A DNA stretch of 64,000 nt from NCBI GenBank assembly GCA_034717695.1, contig JAYELS010000070.1, positions 26,767 through 90,766 of the forward strand, in the 5' to 3' direction. A program made the position numbers and the translations under genes. Of this stretch, positions 27,135 to 37,174 are shown one piece after another (position 1 is the first letter of the stretch; each line of letters begins with the position of its first letter). The notes beneath the pieces were generated by a model that ran no database searches, was not told the DNA's origin, and saw only the letters and a list, made by a program, of their open reading frames with translations. The DNA comes from NAT127 sp034717695. Lineage in GTDB: Bacteria; Pseudomonadota; Gammaproteobacteria; Pseudomonadales; Porticoccaceae.

Positions 27135-27347
27135 CTAGAAGGTCTGATGGGTCAGCAAGGTTGGTACGTCAACATCCAGGGCGCCCGCCAGCGCTTCCAG
27201 GGAACCGAGGGTGACATTTCGTTCCCCCGCTCCACCGCTCCACCGCTCCACCGCTCCCACATAGGTTCTATGCAGGCCGCATTTGTCGGCCAATTCCTCC
27301 TGTGGTAGATCAAGTTCTTTCCTAGGCCGCCGGATGTTGGCAGACAG
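27135..27347 (-). pseudogene. XRE-family controller remnant without a start codon
   Basis: Reading 27347 to 27135 on the minus strand gives a near-complete XRE helix-turn-helix: SANIRRPRKELDLPQEELAD, KCGLHRTYVGAVER, then ERNVTLGSLEALAGALDVDV, ending TLLTHQTF and stop. This is the layout of restriction-locus controller proteins. Two defects are visible: no ATG, GTG or TTG precedes the domain in frame (an in-frame stop lies about 85 bp upstream), and a 15-bp in-frame insertion (WSGGA) from an expanded 8-bp repeat splits the last recognition turn. It is probably dead, and faces the operon tail to tail. Confidence 0.65.
27226..27257. repeat. Four tandem copies of an 8-bp unit (GGAGCGGT on minus strand)
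   Basis: Three perfect GGAGCGGT units and a fourth GGAGCGGG, inside the XRE remnant. About two units fit the family consensus (VGAVERGERN), so two extra copies (with one lost base, net +15) appear to have been added by slippage. Copy number here could vary between strains. Confidence 0.8.
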
Positions 27348-27401
27348 GACGGCTGTATCTTCGCTGCCATTGGCGCTCCCCGCGAACCCTGCCCCAGCGA
27401 C

Positions 27402-27425
27402 GACCGCTTCCGTATACTAGCGGTC
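27402..27425 (+). promoter_or_regulatory. Palindrome over a -10 box upstream of the MscS-family gene
   Basis: GACCGCT (27402-27408) and AGCGGTC (27419-27425) form a perfect 7-bp inverted repeat with a 10-bp centre that holds TATACT (27413-27418), a good -10 for the downstream channel gene. The geometry suits a repressor operator. It lies just upstream of the XRE remnant's domain, so it could be that controller's old site. Confidence 0.4.
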
Positions 27426-27449
27426 ATCCTGAACCGGACTGCCTTGCCC

Positions 27450-30400
27450 ATGCCATTGCCCCGCCAGTTGCTTGCTTCCCTGTTGCTTGTGTCCTGCCTG
27501 CTGGCCGGCGCGGGTTTCGCCGCCGAGGGGCTCGACGCCGCGAGTCTCCAGAGGCAGATCGCCGCCCTCGCCGAGCGCCAGTTACCGGAGGCGGAGCAGA
27601 AAATCGCCCGGGAGGCGCTGGAGACCGCCCTGGGGCACGCCCGGGAGGCCGAGGCCATCGCGACCCGGAGGAAGGCCCTCGACCAGCGCCTCAAGGAGGC
27701 TCCCGCGCGCATCAGCGCCGCCCAGCGGGAACTGGCCACCCTCAAAAAAGCCGCCCCCGTGGATATCGCCAGTCGTCACGGACAAACCGATCTCCCCACC
27801 CTCGAAAAACTGTTCGAGGAGCGCAGCGACCAGCTCGCCCGCTGGCAACAGGCGCTCACGGAGGCAAACGCCCTGCTGATCAACGCCCAGACCCGCCCGG
27901 AGCGCGCCCAGGGGGAGATCAGCGCCAGCCAGACCCGCCTCGCCGCCATTGCCAGGCTGCTGGGGGACGACAAGGCCCTCGGCGCCGAGCAGCGCGACGC
28001 CCTGCGGGCGGAGGACATCGCCCTCAAGGCCCGGATGCAGTTGCTGCGGGAGGAGCTGGCCGGCAACAATCAGCTCCAGGAGCTCGCCCAGGCCGAGCGC
28101 AATCTGTTGACGGAGCAGATCGCCCGCCTCGACGTCGAGATCCAGGGGCTGCAAACCCTGATCAACGAGCAGCGCCGCGCCCGCTCGGAGCGGATCATCG
28201 CCGAGCTGTGGCGGGAGGCGGGGGCGGAGAACGCCAATTCCCTCCTCGCCCGCCAGAATGCCCTGAATATCAAACTCTCGAACGCCCTGCTCAGCGCCAC
28301 CGACCGCATGAACAGCCTTACCCAGCGCAACCTCGCGGTGGGCCAGCAGCTGGAGAGCCTGCGCCAGGCGGAGCAGTCCCTGGATGAACTGATCGAGGTG
28401 CTCCAGGGCAGCCTGCTGCTCGCCCGTATCCTCCAGGAGCAGCGCAACACCCTGCCCCGGGTGGAATTCGACGCCAGCCTCGCCGACCAGATCGCCGATA
28501 TCCGCCTCGACCAGTTCGAGCTTGGCCAGCAGCGGGAGGCCATCGCCAATCCCGCCGCCTTTGTCGAAGCGCTGCTGGCCGCGGAGCCAAAGGAAGTGCC
28601 GAGCGACGAGCTGCGGGCGGCGCTGACGGAGGTGGTGACCGCCCGGGCCGAGCTGATCGAGCGGGTCAACAAGGAACTCGGCGCCCTGCTCAATGAATCC
28701 ATTACCCTGCAATTGAACCAGAAGGAGCTGCAATCCACCGCCAGCGCCCTGCGCGCCAAGCTGGACGAGCAGCTGTTCTGGATTCCCAGCAACAAACCCC
28801 TGGATGGCCAATGGCTGTTCAAGCTGCCGGTGGAACTGCTCCAGCAAGTGGTGGCGATGCCCTGGGGCGCCTTTGCCACCGAGCTGTGGGATGGGCTCAG
28901 ATCCAGGCCCCTGGTGTTCCTGCCCCTGCTGGTGCTGATCCCCGTGCTGCTGTGGCGGCGCGGCTGGTTGGCGGGCCAGCTCGAATTGTTGCAGCGCAAC
29001 ATCGGCTTCGTGCGCCACGACCGCCAGTGGTACACGCCCCTCGCCATGGCCATCACCCTGCTGCAGTGCCTGCCGTTTTCCCTCTTCCTGGCCCTGTGCG
29101 GCTATGCCCTCACCCTGGATGCCCGGGGCGGCAATGTCTTTCTCGGCGCGGCGCTGCTCGACATGGCGCTGGTGTGGCTGGTGTTCCACTGCCTCTATCG
29201 CCTGCTGGGCCACGGCGGCGTGGCGGAGGTGCATTTCCGCTGGACCCGGAGCAGAACCCGTTATCTGCGCCGATTGATGCTCTATCTCGGCACCGTGCTG
29301 CTGCCGATGAGCGCGGTGGTCACCATCGGCAAGTACCATCCGGGCGCCCTCGGGGGCGACGTGCTCGGGGCAACCATCATGCTGGTGGCCTCGGCGCTGC
29401 TCGTCTGGCTGCTGCCCAGGCTGTTCTGGTATCGGGCCACCGAGGATCGGCTCTCGGCCTTTCGCTGGCTGGTCGGCATCGCCGCCGGCGCCTTCCCCCT
29501 GGGGCTCATCGTCGGCGTGGTGATGGGCTACTACTACACGGCGCTGAAGCTCGCCGGGTTGATGATCACCAGCCTCTACCTGTTGATTCTGTGGCGGCTG
29601 GTGGAGGCGATGGTGGTGCGCGGCCTCGCCCTCGCCGCCCAGCGCATCGCCTACCAACGGATCCTCAAGCGCCAGGAGGGCGAGGTGCGGGAAGGGGTGG
29701 AAGGGCTCGAGGTGGTGGAGGAGCCGGTGCTCAACATCGAGCAGATCAACCAGCAGTCGCTGCGCCTGGCGCGCCTCGCCCTCGCCGGCCTCTTCCTGGT
29801 GCTGCTCTACTGGGTGTGGGCGGACCTTTTCACCCTGTTCGCCTACCTCGACCGCATCACCCTCTACGAGTACAGCAGCGGCAGCGGCGACACCCAGACC
29901 CTGGTGCCCATCAGCCTCCGGGACCTGCTCGGCGCCCTCGCCATCGTGGCGGTATCGCTGATGCTGGCCCGCAACATTCCCGGCCTGCTCGAAGTCACCG
30001 TGCTGTCCCGCATGAAACTCGCCCAGGGCAGCGCCTACGCCACCACCACGCTGCTGTCGTACATCATTTTCAGTATCGGCTTTGTCGCCACCCTCGGCGC
30101 CCTCGGGGTGAGCTGGGACAAACTGCAATGGCTGGTGGCGGCGCTGAGCGTCGGCCTCGGCTTTGGGCTACAGGAGATTTTCGCCAACTTCATCTCGGGC
30201 CTCATCATCCTCTTCGAGCGCCCGGCCCGCATCGGCGACGTGGTGACCATCGGCAACCTGTCCGGCACCGTGAGCCGCATCCGCATCCGCGCCACCACCA
30301 TCACCGATTTCGACCGCAAGGAAATCATCGTCCCCAACAAGGTGTTCGTCACCGACCAGCTGATCAACTGGTCGCTGACGGACACCGTCACCCGGGTCAT

Positions 30401-30773
30401 CGTGCGGGTCGGGGTGGCCTATGGGTCGGATCTCGACAAGGTCCGGGAGCTGCTGATGCGCATCGCCGACGAGAACCCCCGGGTACTCAAGGACCCGCCC
30501 CCCATGGTGTACTTCCTCAGCTTCGGGGCCAGCACCCTCGACCACGAACTGCGGGTCCATGTGCGGGAACTGATGGACCGCAATCCGGCCATCGACGAGA
30601 TCAACCGGCGCATCGACCAGCTGTTCCGCGAGCACGATATCCAGATCGCCTTCAACCAAGTGGATGTCCATATCCGCGGCGTCGACAGCCCCCGCTGGCA
30701 ATCCCTGATGCCCGCCCCCTCGCAAGACCGCGAGGCGGATCCGGGAAGCGGCGGGAATGGCCCCAAGGGCTGA
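27450..30773 (+). CDS. Large MscS-family mechanosensitive channel (MscK/MscM type)
   Basis: A 1107-aa protein. Signal peptide (to about residue 25, ...AGAGFAAEG), a long periplasmic coiled-coil-rich domain (about 30-480), a series of membrane helices (about 490-900), then the MscS pore and beta domain (ISGLIILFERPARIGDVVTI, FDRKEIIVPNKVF). It opens under membrane tension to release solutes in osmotic downshock. Length fits MscK/MscM (1100-1120 aa) rather than small MscS. The start ATG 27450 is preferred to a TTG two codons upstream. Confidence 0.92.
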   Translation: MPLPRQLLASLLLVSCLLAGAGFAAEGLDAASLQRQIAALAERQLPEAEQKIAREALETALGHAREAEAIATRRKALDQRLKEAPARISAAQRELATLKKAAPVDIASRHGQTDLPTLEKLFEERSDQLARWQQALTEANALLINAQTRPERAQGEISASQTRLAAIARLLGDDKALGAEQRDALRAEDIALKARMQLLREELAGNNQLQELAQAERNLLTEQIARLDVEIQGLQTLINEQRRARSERIIAELWREAGAENANSLLARQNALNIKLSNALLSATDRMNSLTQRNLAVGQQLESLRQAEQSLDELIEVLQGSLLLARILQEQRNTLPRVEFDASLADQIADIRLDQFELGQQREAIANPAAFVEALLAAEPKEVPSDELRAALTEVVTARAELIERVNKELGALLNESITLQLNQKELQSTASALRAKLDEQLFWIPSNKPLDGQWLFKLPVELLQQVVAMPWGAFATELWDGLRSRPLVFLPLLVLIPVLLWRRGWLAGQLELLQRNIGFVRHDRQWYTPLAMAITLLQCLPFSLFLALCGYALTLDARGGNVFLGAALLDMALVWLVFHCLYRLLGHGGVAEVHFRWTRSRTRYLRRLMLYLGTVLLPMSAVVTIGKYHPGALGGDVLGATIMLVASALLVWLLPRLFWYRATEDRLSAFRWLVGIAAGAFPLGLIVGVVMGYYYTALKLAGLMITSLYLLILWRLVEAMVVRGLALAAQRIAYQRILKRQEGEVREGVEGLEVVEEPVLNIEQINQQSLRLARLALAGLFLVLLYWVWADLFTLFAYLDRITLYEYSSGSGDTQTLVPISLRDLLGALAIVAVSLMLARNIPGLLEVTVLSRMKLAQGSAYATTTLLSYIIFSIGFVATLGALGVSWDKLQWLVAALSVGLGFGLQEIFANFISGLIILFERPARIGDVVTIGNLSGTVSRIRIRATTITDFDRKEIIVPNKVFVTDQLINWSLTDTVTRVIVRVGVAYGSDLDKVRELLMRIADENPRVLKDPPPMVYFLSFGASTLDHELRVHVRELMDRNPAIDEINRRIDQLFREHDIQIAFNQVDVHIRGVDSPRWQSLMPAPSQDREADPGSGGNGPKG

Positions 30774-30813
30774 AGGCCAGCGGCGCCGAAGCCGAGAGGG
30801 GCCTGACATGGGC

Positions 30814-30841
30814 GGGGCCGCCACCCGAGGGTAGCGGCCCC
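30814..30841. terminator. GC hairpin between convergent genes
   Basis: GGGGCCGC (30814-30821) pairs with GCGGCCCC (30834-30841) over a 12-nt loop, between the converging channel gene and the small secreted-protein gene. No U-tract follows on either strand, so termination is only possible. Confidence 0.3.
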
Positions 30842-30856
30842 GTCGGTACGGCGGGA

Positions 30857-31234
30857 TTATTCGCTCTTGAGGTAGATGCGCAGCGGCAGTTGCTCGTTCT
30901 TGCCGAGGTAGAGCACCAGCCCGTAGTAATCCCGCTCGTAATCGGCCACCCATTCGTGACGGATGCTGAGGGGCGTCTCGGTCTTGTCCGGCTGCTGGGC
31001 GGTGACCACGATTTCCTGAATATCGCTCCCCTCCGCCATGGATTCCCGGGGAATCTCGATGGTGATGCGCTGGCCGCCGTCGTCCGGCAACTCCTCCACA
31101 CTCTTGATCCGGGCGCCGACGGCGCTCTCGGTGGCGCCCTCGGTGGGGGCGATCCATTCGGTTTGCAGCTCGGCGGCCAACAGCGGCGGCGCCAGCAGGG
31201 ACAGAAGGCCGAGGGCGCTCAGTAATTTTTTCAT
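30857..31234 (-). CDS. Small secreted protein, function unknown
   Basis: A 125-aa protein with a clear Sec signal peptide (MKKLLSALGLLSLLAPPLLA, cleavage after AA near 21). No cysteine at the cleavage site, so not a lipoprotein. The mature part is beta-rich and acidic, ending RIYLKSE; no family is recognised. It is expected in the periplasm. It stands alone, converging on the channel gene and 88 bp after the monooxygenase stop. Confidence 0.7.
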   Translation of the reverse strand: MKKLLSALGLLSLLAPPLLAAELQTEWIAPTEGATESAVGARIKSVEELPDDGGQRITIEIPRESMAEGSDIQEIVVTAQQPDKTETPLSIRHEWVADYERDYYGLVLYLGKNEQLPLRIYLKSE

Positions 31235-31322
31235 GGGGAATCTCCGGTGGGTGCGATTGCCGTGAGTCTAGTCCCCGGGGGCGACCGCCGGCAACCGCCC
31301 CGGGTAGCGCCCTTGATCCCGG

Positions 31323-32300
<978 letters not shown>

Positions 32301-32653
32301 GGATAGGATCCCGGCGGGTGACAACGGCCCCCATGGTACCAAGCTGGCCCCGCCACCACCCGCGCCGCTGATCAATTTTGCGACAGCCGCGCCAAACCCC
32401 GGGGCCACTGGCCCCAGGGCACGAATGTACCGGTCGCCCACACCCCCGCCACAGAGTTATCCACAGAAACTGTGGACAAGACCCGCGCCGATCCTGACGC
32501 CCACCCTTGCCTGCGACGGGCGCCTCAAGCAGGGCCAAATGCCGGCGCGAGCGAACGGCGAGTTTTGCCGTCCAGGCGGCGCGCAGGTGCCCCCGTCAGG
32601 CTACAATTGCGCGTACACTTGAGCCCTCCCCGCAATACCTCGGAAGCCCCATC
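32301..32653. other. Intergenic region upstream of pilU, with paired DnaA-box-like sites
   Basis: About 350 bp between divergent genes, without a credible gene. TTATCCACA (32457-32465) is a perfect DnaA box, and TGTGGACAA (32471-32479) is its near-perfect inverted partner 5 bp away. The rest of the stretch shows no clear promoter pair. The sites may link this promoter region to DnaA, or may be a titration site. Confidence 0.6.
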
Positions 32654-33838
32654 ATGACCGACACAACCGACCAAGCCCGGGAACTGGAAATCGGCCCCTA
32701 CCTGACCCTCATGGTCGAAAAGCAGGGGTCGGATATCTTCTTCCACACCGGCGCCAAGCCCACCCTCAAGGGGCCCTTCGGCTTTCTCGCCGTGGGCCCG
32801 AAACTGGAGCCCGGCGACACCGTCAACCTCCTGCAATCGATGCTGCCGGAAGCCAAGATGGCCGAATTCGAGGCCACCGGCGAAGTGGACTTTTCGTTCT
32901 CCATCGGCGCCCTCGGGCGCTTTCGCGGCAACGGCTTTCGTCAGCGGGGCAGCGTCTCCATCGTGATGCGCTACGTCAACAGCGAGATCCCCACCATCGA
33001 GCAACTCGGCTTGCCGGAAATCCTCAAGTCCCTGGTGGAGCAGAAAAACGGCATGGTGGTGGTCTCCGGCGCCACCGGCTCCGGCAAATCCACCACCTTG
33101 GCGGCCATGATCGACCACCGCAACAGCAACCAGCCGGGCCACATCATCACCCTCGAGGACCCCATCGAGTATCTCCACACCCACAAGAAGTCCCTGGTGG
33201 CCCAGCGGGAGATCGGCACCGACACCCTCAGCTTCGAAAGCGGCATGCGCGCCGCCATGCGCGAGGCCCCCAACGTCATTCTCATGGGGGAAATCCGCGA
33301 TTTCGTCACCATGGAATACGCCATGCGCTTCGCCAACACCGGCCACCTGTGCCTGTCCACCATCCACGCCAACAACGCGGTGTCATCCCTCGAGCGGATG
33401 CTGAGCTTCTTCGACGCCGACACCCAGGAGCAGGAAGCCAAGCGCCTCTCCCAGAACCTCAAGGCCATCATCTGCCAGCGCCTGGTGCCCAAGATCGGCG
33501 GCGGCAAGACGGCAGTGCTGGAAATCATGGTGAACACCACCCGCATCGGCGAACTGATCGCCAAGCGCGATTACGAGGGCGTGAAGGAATCCATCGCCCA
33601 GGGCAAGAACTACGGCATGCAGACCTTCGACCAGGCCCTGTGCGACCTCTACGACAGCGGCACCATCGACGAGCGCTCGGCGGTGGAGAACGCCAACTCC
33701 AAGACCCAGGTGATGCAGCACATCAAGTTCCACTCCGGCGGCGACAAAAAGCCCGGCACATCCAGCTTCGGCCTCGAACTGGAGGAGATCAGCGACGCCC
33801 GGCAGGACAAGCCCTTCGACATCAGCAAGCAGTTCTGA
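32654..33838 (+). CDS. pilU: Type IV pilus retraction ATPase PilU-like
   Basis: A 394-aa PilT/PilU-type hexameric ATPase. Walker A GATGSGKST, Asp box (ITLEDPIEYLH), Walker B NVILMGEIRD and His box TIHANN. The long C-terminal tail and IFFHTGAKPTLK point to PilU rather than PilT. PilU assists PilT in pilus retraction and twitching. It normally follows pilT, but here the upstream neighbour is a divergent monooxygenase, so pilT must be elsewhere or absent. ATG 32654 with CGGAAG upstream. Confidence 0.9.
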   Translation: MTDTTDQARELEIGPYLTLMVEKQGSDIFFHTGAKPTLKGPFGFLAVGPKLEPGDTVNLLQSMLPEAKMAEFEATGEVDFSFSIGALGRFRGNGFRQRGSVSIVMRYVNSEIPTIEQLGLPEILKSLVEQKNGMVVVSGATGSGKSTTLAAMIDHRNSNQPGHIITLEDPIEYLHTHKKSLVAQREIGTDTLSFESGMRAAMREAPNVILMGEIRDFVTMEYAMRFANTGHLCLSTIHANNAVSSLERMLSFFDADTQEQEAKRLSQNLKAIICQRLVPKIGGGKTAVLEIMVNTTRIGELIAKRDYEGVKESIAQGKNYGMQTFDQALCDLYDSGTIDERSAVENANSKTQVMQHIKFHSGGDKKPGTSSFGLELEEISDARQDKPFDISKQF

Positions 33839-33856
33839 AGGGCTGTTCACCCCGGA

Positions 33857-35593
33857 CTACAACACCACCAACAAAGTCACCAAATTCACCAGCAACAATC
33901 CCCCGGCCACCATCTGCCAGAACCACACCGATCGGGAGGCGTCGGCAAATAGAGGTCGGGCGCCTTCGTAGGCGGGGTTGGGGCGCTGGATATCCTGGGC
34001 GAATTCCGACAGCGCCGGGTAGCGCAGGGCCGGATCGATGCTGAGGGCGCGGCGGATGGCGCCATCGAGCCAGACGGGCACCAGGGGATTGATGCGGTAG
34101 GCCGGGGTGTAGTTGAGCCGGGCAAAATCCCTTTCGCTCGCGCATTTATGGTACGCCTCGCCAAAGGGGTGCTTGCCGGTGAGCAGTTCGTAGAGCAGCA
34201 CGCCGAGGGAGAACTGATCGCTCAAGGGGGAGACGGGGCTGTTCAGCAGGTATTCCGGGGCGCAGTAGTCCCGGGTGCCGAGGGTTTGCTGGCGGCTGAT
34301 TCTGGTGTTGATCTCCCCCACCCCCGCCGCCTGGCAGGAGCCGAAGTCGATGATGCGCACACCCTTGTCGGAGTAGATGATGTTGTCGGGCTTGATGTCC
34401 TGGTGCAACACGTCCCGGCGGTGGAAGGCGCGAAGGCCGGAGATGGTCTGGACGATGATGTTCTGCGCGTCCACCACCGGCAGGCGGGTGCGCTCCCGCA
34501 GCAGTTTGCCGAGGGTGGGGCCGGGCACGTATTCCGTCAGGTAGTAGAGGAATGTCTTGGGGCGGGCCGGCTTGATCACCTTCACCACATTGGCGCTGCC
34601 GATGCGACTGCCCACCCACTCCTCGAGGATAAAACGCTCGATATAGGCCGGGTCGTCGGCGAAATTGGCGGAGGGGGTTTTCATCACCGCGCGGCTGCCG
34701 TCGGCGACGCTTTCCACCAGATAGACCTCGCTGCGGCTGCTGGCCTGGATTTCCGCCAGCACCTTCCAGCCGTCGATCACATAGCCGGATTCCAGGGGCG
34801 GCGGGAAGGGCAACTGGCTGACGCTGGCGAGCACGTCCTGGTGCTCCGGCACCCCGGGGTCGTTGACCCGCAGGTACTGGGCGCTCAGGTTATCGTTGCT
34901 GCCATTGGCCATGGCCCGCTCGACGATGCGCTGGCAGAGGATATCCGGCGTGGGGGATTCACCGGCCAGGCGCTGCAGCTCCCTCGGCTTGACCCATTCG
35001 TGAACGCCGTCGGTGGTGAGAAGGAAGGCATCCCCTTGCAGCAGTTCGAGGCGGTGGAAATCCACATCCATATTGGGATTGATGCCGAGGGCGCGGGCGA
35101 GAAAGCGCTGGCCGTTGCCGAGGCTGGTGGTGTGGTCCCGGGTGATCTGTTCGATGTCCCCGTCCCGGAGGCGGTAGACCCGGCTGTCCCCCACGTGAAA
35201 GACATAGGCGGTGGAGGACTTGAGAATCAGGGCGCTGAAGGTGGTGACATGGCCCTTTTCCGCCGCCGCGTAGGCCTGGCCCTGGCTGAACAGCCAGCGG
35301 TTCAAGGCATTGAGCACCTTGCTGGCGGAGGTTTCCACCGACCAGGTGTCGTGGGTGGAGTAGTAATCCGACAGAAAGCCGCTCACCGCCGTGGCGCTCG
35401 CCTCCTTGCCCGCCTCGGCGGCGCTGACGCCATCGGCGATCACCGCGACGATGCCCTTGGCCACCAGGGTGCTCCCCGCCGGGATGCGGATGCCGATGGC
35501 ATCCTCGTTGACGGCCTTGATGCCGGCGCTGGAGCACTGGCCCACGTCGACGCCGAGGGTGGAGACCAGGTGCTCAGGGGTCATGGATATCAT
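33857..35593 (-). CDS. Fused PP2C phosphatase - Ser/Thr kinase with C-terminal membrane anchor
   Basis: A 578-aa fusion. Residues about 10-245 are a PP2C phosphatase (ADGVSAAEAG, GDSRVYRL, TTDGVHEW, NDNLSAQYL). Residues about 275-545 are a protein kinase (AVMK lysine; HQDIKPDNI, with Gln for Arg in the HRD motif; IIDFGSCQ). One membrane helix ends the protein (VAGGLLLVNLVTLLVVL). Such fusions are found beside nitrate-assimilation genes, as next to nasA in Pseudomonas, though their targets are unknown. It follows narK by 32 bp and is probably co-transcribed. ATG 35584 is an alternative start. Confidence 0.88.
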   Translation of the reverse strand: MISMTPEHLVSTLGVDVGQCSSAGIKAVNEDAIGIRIPAGSTLVAKGIVAVIADGVSAAEAGKEASATAVSGFLSDYYSTHDTWSVETSASKVLNALNRWLFSQGQAYAAAEKGHVTTFSALILKSSTAYVFHVGDSRVYRLRDGDIEQITRDHTTSLGNGQRFLARALGINPNMDVDFHRLELLQGDAFLLTTDGVHEWVKPRELQRLAGESPTPDILCQRIVERAMANGSNDNLSAQYLRVNDPGVPEHQDVLASVSQLPFPPPLESGYVIDGWKVLAEIQASSRSEVYLVESVADGSRAVMKTPSANFADDPAYIERFILEEWVGSRIGSANVVKVIKPARPKTFLYYLTEYVPGPTLGKLLRERTRLPVVDAQNIIVQTISGLRAFHRRDVLHQDIKPDNIIYSDKGVRIIDFGSCQAAGVGEINTRISRQQTLGTRDYCAPEYLLNSPVSPLSDQFSLGVLLYELLTGKHPFGEAYHKCASERDFARLNYTPAYRINPLVPVWLDGAIRRALSIDPALRYPALSEFAQDIQRPNPAYEGARPLFADASRSVWFWQMVAGGLLLVNLVTLLVVL

Positions 35594-35625
35594 CCGACGG
35601 GCTTCTTGGGGCGATGATGCGCCCC

Positions 35626-37101
35626 TCAGCTCACCTCGATCAACTGCACGGTGCCGTCAGGCAACACCTCGGTGATATGGCCCTTGGGGTCGGTGATCAA
35701 TTGCGCCAGCAGCATCACCGCGATGGCGGAGATGGCGATCAGCAGGAAGAACGTCGAGGTATCCACAAAGGTGAAGATGGTGAGGTAGGTCACGCCCCCC
35801 ACGTTGCCGAAGGCGCCGGTGAGGCCCGCGATCTGCCCCGTCATGCGGCGCTTGATCAGGGGCACGATGGCGAACACGGCGCCCTCCCCCGCCTGAACGA
35901 AGAACGAGCAGCACATCACCGCGATCACCGCCAGGGCCACCGGCCAGGCGCTGCTCACCTGGGACAGCACAAAGTAGCCGACGCTGAGGCCCGCGATAAG
36001 GAGGGTGAGGGATTTGCGCCGGCCGAAGCGGTCGCTGAACCAGCCGCCACTGGGCCGCGCCACCAGGTTCATGAAGGCAAAGGCGCTGCCCAGTGCGCCG
36101 GCGGCGGCGAGGGACATGCCCTCGAAGGTCTCGAGAAAAAACCCGGGCAGCATGGACACCACCGCCAGCTCCGAGCCAAAGGTCACGAAATAGGCCCAGG
36201 CGAGCACCGCCACCTGCTTGAACTCGTACTTGTCCGATTCCGGGGCCCCGTGGCTGAGCATCTCCCGGTTGACCTTGCGGATCTGGGAATACTGGAAAAC
36301 AAAGAGCACGGCGAACAGGGCGTACAGTACATAGGCGGTGGTCTGGCCGATCAGGCTGGTGCCCGCGGGGGAGAGCTTCCACACCAGCACCGAGAGGATG
36401 GCGTACATGGGAAGGTTCATGGCGATATACAGCCAGTAATCCCGGCGGCTGGTCACCTCCAGGCCGCCGCTGCGCCTGGGCTTGAAGTACGTGGACCCTT
36501 TCGGGGTATTGCGGGCCCGGAGGAAGTAGAAAATCCCGTAGCAGAACGCCACCACACCGGTGATCAACACCGAGTAGCGCCAGCCGTCCTCACCGCCGAA
36601 CACCGTCACCGCCAGGGTGGGCAGGGTGAAGGCCGCAGCCGCGGAGCCGAAATTTCCCCAGCCCCCGTAGATACCCTGGGCAAGGCCCACGGAACGGGCC
36701 GGAAACCACTCCCCCACCATGCGGATGCCGATCACGAAGCCGGCACCGACAAAGCCGAGCAACAGCCGCATCAGGGCCAGCTGCTGGTAGCTCTGGGCAA
36801 AGGCAAACAGGGTGCAGAACACCCCCGCGCTCAGCAGCAGGGCCGAGAACACGTGGCGGGGCCCGAAGCGGTCCACCAGCATGCCGATGACGATGCGGGC
36901 GGGAATGGTCAGGGCCACGTTGAGGGTGAGCAGTGCCTTCCATTGCTCCACCGACAGGTCGAAGCTCGCCATGATCAAGGGTTGCAGGGGCGCGTGGTTG
37001 AACCACACCACGAAGGTGAGGAAAAACGCCACCCAGGAGAGGTGCAGGGTGCGGATCTTGGGATCGGCGAGATCCAGCAGGTTCACTTTCGACGACGACA
37101 T
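35626..37101 (-). CDS. NarK-type nitrate/nitrite transporter
   Basis: A 491-aa major facilitator with 12 predicted membrane helices. NarK/NasA marks: HLSWVAFFLTFVVWFN, RIVIGMLVDRFGPR, GFVIGIRMVGEWFPARSVGL (including the nitrate-binding arginine region) and GWGNFGSAAAAF. It imports nitrate, or exchanges it for nitrite, across the inner membrane. ATG 37101 is used; the upstream TTG is less likely. Its leader carries the sigma-54/hairpin/terminator elements described below. Confidence 0.9.
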   Translation of the reverse strand: MSSSKVNLLDLADPKIRTLHLSWVAFFLTFVVWFNHAPLQPLIMASFDLSVEQWKALLTLNVALTIPARIVIGMLVDRFGPRHVFSALLLSAGVFCTLFAFAQSYQQLALMRLLLGFVGAGFVIGIRMVGEWFPARSVGLAQGIYGGWGNFGSAAAAFTLPTLAVTVFGGEDGWRYSVLITGVVAFCYGIFYFLRARNTPKGSTYFKPRRSGGLEVTSRRDYWLYIAMNLPMYAILSVLVWKLSPAGTSLIGQTTAYVLYALFAVLFVFQYSQIRKVNREMLSHGAPESDKYEFKQVAVLAWAYFVTFGSELAVVSMLPGFFLETFEGMSLAAAGALGSAFAFMNLVARPSGGWFSDRFGRRKSLTLLIAGLSVGYFVLSQVSSAWPVALAVIAVMCCSFFVQAGEGAVFAIVPLIKRRMTGQIAGLTGAFGNVGGVTYLTIFTFVDTSTFFLLIAISAIAVMLLAQLITDPKGHITEVLPDGTVQLIEVS

Positions 37102-37136
37102 TTGACTCGGCTCCAACTCAGTCCCGACAAAAATTC

Positions 37137-37174
37137 AAAAAACACCAGCGGGCACCGGACCCTTGGTCCGGCGC
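37137..37174 (-). terminator. Leader terminator/attenuator before narK
   Basis: A 10-bp stem (37165-37174 with 37152-37161, one G-U, 3-nt loop) followed after 9 nt by six Us (37142-37137), ending 35 nt before the narK start codon. Placed inside the leader, it should block transcription unless disrupted. The 5' arm shares bases with the hexaloop hairpin at 37172-37185. Confidence 0.5.

Noticed and set aside
27152..27745. A 197-codon minus-strand frame over the channel gene start
   Set aside because: The frame is not the one that encodes the XRE helix-turn-helix, and its larger part is antisense to the channel signal peptide region.
27582..30128. An 848-codon open frame antisense to the MscS-family gene
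   Set aside because: Same cause: complementary frame of a GC-rich gene, Gln/His/Glu-rich without domains.
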